A DNA stretch of 64,000 nt from JAJDTT01 sp022827025 (lineage in GTDB: Bacteria; Acidobacteriota; UBA6911; RPQK01; JAJDTT01). Positions 59,064-64,000 of this stretch are shown one piece after another. Both the position numbers and the translations under genes were made by a program. Where the stretch lies: NCBI GenBank assembly GCA_965203535.1, contig OZ241897.1:5828001-5892000 (forward strand). The letters are read 5' to 3'. Below the pieces are notes generated by a model. That model saw only the letters and a list, made by a program, of their open reading frames with translations, was not told the DNA's origin and searched no databases. The stretch's first letter is position 1, and every line of letters begins with the position of its first letter.

Positions 59064-60137
59064 ATGACCCAGGCTGAAACCCACGTCCACGCCGAGCCGC
59101 TCCGCCGCTGGACCGAGCAGATCCTCCTGGCCAAGGGGACCCCGGCCCGGGATGCGGAACGCACCACCGAGGTCATGATCAAGGCCGACCTGAGAGGGGT
59201 CGACACCCACGGCGTCTTCGTCTGCGTTCAGCCCTACCTGGACCGCATCGACCAGGTCCGGCCCAACCTGCAGGAGATCAACCTGGAGCCGAGCCTCCGG
59301 ATCCTCCAGGACCAGGGTGCGGCTCTGCTGCTGGACGGCGACTGGGGCTTCGGCCAGGTAGCCGCGTGGGAGGCCATGGAGCTGGCTATCGAACGCGCCC
59401 GCTCTCACGGCATCGGGATGGTCTCGGTGACGCGGAGCACGCACCTGGGAATGTGCGCCTTCTACCCCCTCATGGCCGTGGCTCAGGACATGATCGGCAT
59501 CACCATGACCAGCACGATGCCGGCCGCCGTCCCCACCTTCGGCCGCAAGGCGCGCCTCGGCACCAATCCCATGAGCATGGCCGCGCCCGCCGGAAAGCAT
59601 CCTCCTTTCGAGCTGGACATGGCCACCACGGTGGTCTCCGGAGGCAAGGTCTACCTGTCGCACCTGGCGAACAAGGAGATGCCGGAAGGGTGGATGGTGG
59701 ACGAGCAGGGAAACCCCCTGACGGATGCCACCGTGGGTCTCCAGTCCGGATCGCACTTGCCTCTGGGGGGTGCGGGCCTGCTCCACGGTGGCCACAAGGG
59801 CTATGGGCTGGGACTGATCGTGGAAATTCTGTGCGGTGTGCTGGCCGGAGGCAACATCGGCCCGCGGATCGTGGCCGGGGAGAACTACCACTGGGTGGCG
59901 GCTATCGACGTCTCGGCGTTCCAGCCGGCGGCCCGGTTCAAGGCCATGATGGACGACCTCATCGACACCCTGCACCGGACCCCCACCGTGGCCGGCCACG
60001 ACCGGGTCCTGATCCCCGGTGAGCTGGAGCACCGGACTTACGAACACCGGATCCGCCACGGCATACCCGTGTCCCCGGCGGTGCTCCCCTGGATCGAAGA
60101 GACCAGCCGGAAATTCGGGATCGACCCTCCCCTCTGA
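59064..60137 (+). CDS. Ldh family (malate/ureidoglycolate-type) NAD(P) dehydrogenase
   Basis: 357 residues of the type-2 malate/L-lactate dehydrogenase (LDH2/MDH2) family. RGVDTHGVFVCVQPYL carries the catalytic His. VSVTRSTHLGMCAFYPLMAV, RLGTNPMSMAAPAGKHPPFE, LDMATTVVSGGKV and GGHKGYGLGLIVEILCGVLA are family blocks binding NAD(P). Members oxidise 2-hydroxy acids or reduce 2-keto or imino acids (malate, 2,3-diketogulonate, delta-piperideine carboxylate). Position after a symporter and an AKR suggests a role in sugar-acid or hydroxy-acid catabolism. Start ATG 59064 is the only good one. Confidence 0.88.
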   Translation: MTQAETHVHAEPLRRWTEQILLAKGTPARDAERTTEVMIKADLRGVDTHGVFVCVQPYLDRIDQVRPNLQEINLEPSLRILQDQGAALLLDGDWGFGQVAAWEAMELAIERARSHGIGMVSVTRSTHLGMCAFYPLMAVAQDMIGITMTSTMPAAVPTFGRKARLGTNPMSMAAPAGKHPPFELDMATTVVSGGKVYLSHLANKEMPEGWMVDEQGNPLTDATVGLQSGSHLPLGGAGLLHGGHKGYGLGLIVEILCGVLAGGNIGPRIVAGENYHWVAAIDVSAFQPAARFKAMMDDLIDTLHRTPTVAGHDRVLIPGELEHRTYEHRIRHGIPVSPAVLPWIEETSRKFGIDPPL

Positions 60138-60180
60138 CCCCATGCCGATTTTTTCAAGGGGACCGAATCTTTCTTCTGTT

Positions 60181-60453
60181 TCACCGGCACACCTTGTCGC
60201 GGCTACCGACTCTCACCACCAGGACTCGCAAAACATCGTCCTGAAGGTCACAGATCACTCGGCAATCCCCTACCCGATAACGCCACAACTCACCCAGTGG
60301 GCCGGTTAGTGCCTTACCCAGGTTCCGTGGGTCCCCCAGTCCCGCAACCCGCTCATCCATGTAATCGACAATGCGGCGAGCCATCTGCTTATCGAGCTTG
60401 CGAAGCTGGGTCCGGGCGGATGCGGTGTACTCAATCGTCCAAGTTGAGAGCAT
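60181..60453 (-). CDS. relE: RelE-type toxin
   Basis: 90 residues: TWTIEYTASARTQLRKLDKQ, then IVDYMDERVAGLGDPRNLGK, GPLGELWRYRVGDCRVICDL and VRVLVVRVGSRDKVCR, the full RelE/ParE fold with the basic Arg residues of ribosome-dependent mRNA interferases. It overlaps the antitoxin gene by 23 bases. Normal length and an intact C-terminus suggest activity. Confidence 0.9.
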   Translation of the reverse strand: MLSTWTIEYTASARTQLRKLDKQMARRIVDYMDERVAGLGDPRNLGKALTGPLGELWRYRVGDCRVICDLQDDVLRVLVVRVGSRDKVCR

Positions 60454-60658
60454 TTCTCACGTCGGCGGAAGAGTACACCGTCTCTGTTCCTTGACGAACG
60501 CGCTCCAGTACGTCCGCGGCAAGGTAATAGTCCTCCATATCCTCGAGGCCACGCTCGATCATCTCATGCAGGTAGAAAGCCTTGGTGCGTCCGGTCTGCG
60601 AGGCCAAAAAAGCAAGCCGTTGTTCAGTTTCAGGAGCCAGTCGAATCGAAGTTGCCAT
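60431..60658 (-). CDS. relB: RelB-type ribbon-helix-helix antitoxin
   Basis: 75 residues: MATSIRLAPETEQRLAFLAS then QTGRTKAFYLHEMIERGLED is an RHH domain of the RelB/DUF6290 type, and YYLAADVLERVRQGTETVYS is the toxin-binding tail. A 16-base palindrome lies 24 bases before the start. Confidence 0.88.
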   Translation of the reverse strand: MATSIRLAPETEQRLAFLASQTGRTKAFYLHEMIERGLEDMEDYYLAADVLERVRQGTETVYSSADVRNALNLDD

Positions 60659-60681
60659 GTTAGCGGTCCTCCAGAGGCGTC

Positions 60682-60697
60682 TGAATACAAGTATTCA
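60682..60697. promoter_or_regulatory. Palindromic operator of the RelBE-like module
   Basis: TGAATACAAGTATTCA, two perfect 7-base arms around AA, just upstream of the antitoxin gene. Typical size and place for an RHH antitoxin binding site. Confidence 0.55.
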
Positions 60698-60782
60698 TCG
60701 TATCCGATGATATGGCAGGAGGAGTTGCGGGCGGGCGAGCAGGCAGGCCAGTCGGAACGGGTTCAGCCTCGGATTCGAACCC

Positions 60783-60812
60783 CGTAGGGGGACCCTTGTG
60801 GGTGCCCACCTC
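60783..60812 (+). repeat. REP-like GC-rich repeat, copy 4 (diverged)
   Basis: CCGTAGGGGGACCCTTGTGG followed by GTGCCCACC, same family as 7764-7793. It lies within the 491-bp gap 60659-61149, which otherwise holds the operator above, the MITE below and no visible gene. Confidence 0.55.
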
Positions 60813-60950
60813 GATCCGATCCTCGTCGAGACCTGCTTCTCCTGCTCTCTTGACGGTGACAACATGGGGGAAGTCCCGTCCTCAAGTCCTGGCAGCGACA
60901 TCAACCAACGGCTATAATCATCTCCCGATCGCCCCCGACCCGGGGACCTG

Positions 60951-61110
60951 GGAGTCTGCGCGGTAGAATTGATCGTAGCGAGAAAGTGGAGAATCGAGGC
61001 CAGATTTTCACGATTTTGAGGTGCATAGTGGTTCTATTCGCCGAGAAATCGCACGAATATGGACCGATTCTACGCCTTCGCATTAGATCAATTTCTGCTA
61101 CGCAGGCTCC
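60951..61110 (+). mobile_element. 160-bp MITE, copy 3
   Basis: Starts GGAGTCTGCGCGGTAG and ends CTACGCAGGCTCC, 160 bp, flanked by TG on both sides, in the same orientation as copy 1. It lies 39 bases before the DUF3500 gene and could affect its leader. Confidence 0.88.
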
Positions 61111-61149
61111 TGGGGCGGCGAACCACTTCGAACCCTATGGAGCGAGCTG

Positions 61150-62229
61150 ATGAGATTTCGACTCTTGGTGCTGTTGCTGGGCGCCGCCTCCCTGGTTGCG
61201 TTCTCCGGCGCGTCCGGGGATGGTGAAGCCATGATCAGAGAAGCCAATCGTTTCCTGGATTCCCTCTCCGCCATGCAGAAGGCCGTCACCCTGCATTCCT
61301 TCGACGGCGCGAAACGGGTGGAGTGGCACTACTTTCCCGACAGCGGCTACCAGAGGGCTTACGGCTACGCCCGTCCCGGCATCGGCTACAAGTACATGGA
61401 CGACGAGCAGGAGAAGCTGGCCCACAACCTGCTGCGGGCCGGTATGAGCGAGCAGGGCTACTCCAAGGTTCAAGGGGTGATCCAACTGGAGGAGATCCTC
61501 CGGCTCCTGGAGAACGACACTTCAGGAAACCGTGACCGGGAAGCGTATTACTACACCGTTTTCGGGAAGCCCTCGGCGACCGGGACCTGGGGCTGGCGGC
61601 TGGAGGGGCATCATCTTTCGCTGAATTTCACCGTCCGGGACGGCAAGCTGGTCTCCGCTACGCCGGCCTTCTTCGGCGCCAATCCCCACGAAGTCCGCGG
61701 AGGACCGGACAATGGCCTGAGAGTGCTGGGCGCGGAAGAGGACAAGGCCAGACAGTTGCTGCAGAGCTTGGAGTCCGGACAGCGTGACCTGGCCGTTGTG
61801 CAGCACGTCGCCTACAGAGACATCTTGAGCTTCGTCGACAAGCGGGCGCGGCTGGTCAACGAACCTCCCGGGCTGGCCGCCGCAGAGCTCACCGATGAGC
61901 AGTACCAGGCGCTGAGGAGCCTCGTGCGGGAGTATGCCGCCAACGGGTCCGCCACCATCACCAAGGGGAGAATGGATCGCTTCGACGGGACGGCCAGGGA
62001 GAAGGTCCACTTCGCCTGGGCCGGAGGGACCAAGCCGGGAGAAGGGGTCTACTACAGGGTCCAGACACCCGATTTTCTCATCGAATACGCCAACACCCAG
62101 AACCGGGCCAACCACAGCCACACGGTCTGGCGAGACTGGAACGGGGACTTCGGACACGATGTCCTGGCCGCCCATTACCAGGACTACGACCACGGGATCG
62201 GTAAGCCGGTCTACCGGGCAGCGAAATAG
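61150..62229 (+). CDS. DUF3500 family exported protein
   Basis: 359 residues with a signal peptide (RFRLLVLLLGAASLVAFSGA). DUF3500 hallmarks are WHYFPDSGYQRAYGY, YYYTVFGKPSATGTWGWRLE, GHHLSLNFTVRDGKLVSATP, FFGANPHEVRGG and IEYANTQNRANHSHTVWRDW with DYDHG near the end. The His-rich GHHLSLN and NHSHTVWRD pieces hint at metal binding. The family has no established function but is common in environmental degraders. It is followed 102 bases later by a symporter gene on the same strand and preceded by a MITE. Confidence 0.9.
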   Translation: MRFRLLVLLLGAASLVAFSGASGDGEAMIREANRFLDSLSAMQKAVTLHSFDGAKRVEWHYFPDSGYQRAYGYARPGIGYKYMDDEQEKLAHNLLRAGMSEQGYSKVQGVIQLEEILRLLENDTSGNRDREAYYYTVFGKPSATGTWGWRLEGHHLSLNFTVRDGKLVSATPAFFGANPHEVRGGPDNGLRVLGAEEDKARQLLQSLESGQRDLAVVQHVAYRDILSFVDKRARLVNEPPGLAAAELTDEQYQALRSLVREYAANGSATITKGRMDRFDGTAREKVHFAWAGGTKPGEGVYYRVQTPDFLIEYANTQNRANHSHTVWRDWNGDFGHDVLAAHYQDYDHGIGKPVYRAAK

Positions 62230-62331
62230 CCCCGCCGCGCCTTTGGGAACGCGAAGGGACGTTCTTGGCCCCGCGCGGACCCGGCCGGCATCGAATCGAC
62301 CTTCCCTCACTGCGAGAACAGGAGTGAACCC

Positions 62332-64000
62332 ATGTTGCTAGCCCTCGACCAGGGCAGACCAGACCGCTTCGATGGCCTCCAATCCATCGACTTCGGGGCC
62401 GTCGTCCTCTATTTCATCGTGATGTTGATCGCCGGTTACTACTTCAGCAAGAAGCAGAAATCGACGGAAGAGTACTTCATGGCGGGCCGGAGCATGCCCT
62501 GGTTCGTGGTCGGCGTGAGCATGTTCGCCACCCTCCTGTCCACGGTCAGCTATCTCTCCAGTCCCGGCGAGATCATCAAGAACGGCCTGGGCATCTGGGG
62601 CGGGCAGATGCATATTCCCTTCACCCTGGCGCTGGTCACTCTGGTCCTGATCCCGTTCTTCATGCGCAAGCGCTTCACCAGCGCCTATGAATACCTGGAG
62701 ACGCAATACGGTCTCGGCGCCCGTCTCTTCGCCTCGATCCTGTTCACGCTCAACCGGCTGTTCTGGATGGGGATGATCGTCTACACCGCCTCCTTCGCCA
62801 TGGTCCGGATGACCGGTCTGCCTTTTATCTGGGTGGTGTTGGGAATCGGCTCCATCGCCATCGTCTACACCACCATGGGCGGGATGCGGGCGGTCATCTG
62901 GACCGACGTGGCCCAGTTCGCCATCCTCTTCGCCGGTCTGGCGTTTACCGTGGGATTCGTCTTCTTCGAGACCGGGACCGGTCCCGCCACCTGGTTCAAC
63001 GACGTGATGCAGGCGGAGCGGGAACCGCAGCCTTTCTTTGCCTTCGATCCCTATGTCCGGGTCAGCCTGCTGGGCATGGCCATCTACGCCATGTTCTGGT
63101 GGACCTGCACCGCCGGATCGGACCAGGTGGCGATCCAACGGTACCTCACCACCGGCTCGGTAAGGGGCGCCCGGCGCTCGTTCGCATCCAATCTCGGCGC
63201 CGACATGACCATCGCCCTCTCCCTGGGCCTCACCGGCATGGCTCTCTACTCCTTCTACCTGGGACAACTCCCCGGCACGCCCGACCAGGCCTTTCCCCAT
63301 TTCATCGCCCACGGCATGCCCCGCGGACTGGCCGGCCTGGTGGTGGCGGCGCTGTTCTCGGCCGCCATGTCGAGCCTGGACTCGGGGATGCACGGGGTGG
63401 CCACGGTGTTGACCGTCGACTTCTTCCGCCGCCTTCGGAAGAAGGCCCTCGACGCGGCCGCCGAGCTGATGCTGGCCCGGTTCATCACGATTCTGGCGGG
63501 CCTGTTCGCCGTCGGCTTCTGCCTCTATCTCAATACCATTCCCGAGGAGACCCGGGGCAACCTCTTCGATCTCACCGTTCGGATCAGCAGCTACATCACC
63601 GGCGCGCTGGGCGGCATGTTCTTTGCGGCATTCCTGCGGTTCCGCTGCAGCGGCCCCATGATGATCGTGTCGGGCTTTCTGGGCATGGCCGTGGGCTTCT
63701 ATCTTTCCCTGGCCACCTGGTTGCAGACCCACCCGGACATCTTCATCTACGTGGACGCGCCCGGTCAGACGGAGACCGTGCGCTGGCAGCCGTCCAGTGA
63801 GCGGGACAACGCCATCGGATCGGATTCGAGCGCGAATGAGTTCGTCCTGACGGGCGAAGGGGTGGCCCAACGGCATGCCGTCGTCCGGCGAACCGAGAGC
63901 GGCTGGCAGTTGGAGAGCCTGGCCGAAACCCGGATCAACGACGAGCCGGTCACTCAAGCCCAGATCGGGCCCGACGATTCCATCCAAATTGCGGGCAACC
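62332..64000 (+). CDS. Sodium:solute symporter with C-terminal FHA-like domain, partial at window end
   Basis: Open from ATG 62332 to the right edge (556 residues so far). SSS signatures: STEEYFMAGRSMPWFVVGVS, AYEYLETQYGLGARLFASIL, GGMRAVIWTDVAQFAILFAG and GSDQVAIQRYLTTGSVRGAR. The last membrane segment ends near residue 465 (MAVGFYLSLATWLQTHPDIF). The tail then reads NAIGSDSSANEFVLTGEG, VAQRHAVVRRTESGWQLESL and ETRINDEPVTQAQIGPDDSI, the order of an FHA fold (IG...R-H-A-x-V...W-x-L-x-x-L...I-N...D-x-I). FHA domains bind phospho-threonine, so the carrier may be kinase-controlled; the canonical Ser and Asn-Gly are replaced. Confidence 0.8.
   Translation, partial: MLLALDQGRPDRFDGLQSIDFGAVVLYFIVMLIAGYYFSKKQKSTEEYFMAGRSMPWFVVGVSMFATLLSTVSYLSSPGEIIKNGLGIWGGQMHIPFTLALVTLVLIPFFMRKRFTSAYEYLETQYGLGARLFASILFTLNRLFWMGMIVYTASFAMVRMTGLPFIWVVLGIGSIAIVYTTMGGMRAVIWTDVAQFAILFAGLAFTVGFVFFETGTGPATWFNDVMQAEREPQPFFAFDPYVRVSLLGMAIYAMFWWTCTAGSDQVAIQRYLTTGSVRGARRSFASNLGADMTIALSLGLTGMALYSFYLGQLPGTPDQAFPHFIAHGMPRGLAGLVVAALFSAAMSSLDSGMHGVATVLTVDFFRRLRKKALDAAAELMLARFITILAGLFAVGFCLYLNTIPEETRGNLFDLTVRISSYITGALGGMFFAAFLRFRCSGPMMIVSGFLGMAVGFYLSLATWLQTHPDIFIYVDAPGQTETVRWQPSSERDNAIGSDSSANEFVLTGEGVAQRHAVVRRTESGWQLESLAETRINDEPVTQAQIGPDDSIQIAGN

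Noticed and set aside
1..64000. CRISPR arrays, rRNA and tRNA genes
   Set aside because: No regularly spaced direct repeats or recognisable rRNA/tRNA sequence were found; the repeats present are dispersed MITE and REP-like units.

Overview
The window is high-GC bacterial DNA. Its catabolic gene set fits Acidobacteriota, or less likely a planctomycete or verrucomicrobial relative: a DUF1549/DUF1553 cytochrome protein paired with a DUF1501 protein, several Tat-exported TIM-barrel and propeller proteins, three Na+/solute symporters, an enolase-superfamily dehydratase, a BKACE enzyme, a C45 acyltransferase and a DUF3500 protein. No rRNA, tRNA or CRISPR array was seen, so the placement rests only on gene content.

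Layout. 1-3450 (minus) holds a gene pair with a PLD-type nuclease-like partner, preceded by a decayed Mrr-like restriction gene. 3711-7666 (plus) holds a small membrane protein, a DUF3891 protein, and an alkyl-DHAP-synthase-like gene followed by an SDR. 7825-10953 holds a 160-bp MITE, a symporter and a MetE-like protein. 10987-15648 (minus) is an accessory block: an Hsp70-TPR protein translationally coupled to an SF1 helicase, a VapBC pair and an ATPase stump. 15657-19461 (minus) holds an enolase-superfamily enzyme, a Tat-exported TIM-barrel protein and an FprA-type reductase. Divergent from it are an aldo/keto reductase and an unusual aminotransferase-IV/3-hydroxyacyl-CoA-dehydrogenase fusion (19637-22576). 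22725-24865 is a second accessory patch: an IS remnant running into an HD phosphohydrolase coupled to a YwgA/Panacea-like protein. 24972-35387 encodes exported propeller and TIM-barrel proteins, a nitrilase and a PHP-type metallohydrolase.

35575-42919 is a defence and toxin-antitoxin island: two tandem HNH endonucleases, two copies of an AbrB-PIN module (one broken), a PD-(D/E)XK protein, a RES-Xre pair, an NYN protein, an integrase fragment, and a displaced copy of the 3' end of the DUF1501 gene that borders the island. 42873-47404 is the DUF1501 plus DUF1549/1553 pair. 47487-51806 has a second RES-Xre locus whose toxin gene is split by an IS1634-type element, itself hit by a MITE, followed by another PIN module and a lone VapB. 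51836-55206 is a compact C45/amidohydrolase/BKACE operon. 56577-60137 is a symporter/aldo-keto reductase/Ldh-type dehydrogenase cluster. 60181-60658 is a RelBE-like pair. 61150-64000 has a DUF3500 protein and a symporter carrying an FHA-like tail that runs off the window.

The main mechanistic themes are uptake and dissection of small organic solutes (symporters next to dehydrogenases, reductases and hydrolases), and repeated turnover of mobile defence cargo. The strongest new leads are the Hsp70-TPR/helicase couple, the aminotransferase-HCDH fusion, the symporter-FHA fusion, the exact-length MITE family with its nested insertion, and the DUF1501 3'-end duplication bordering a defence island. 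All family calls come from reading motifs by eye; none was tested by database search.
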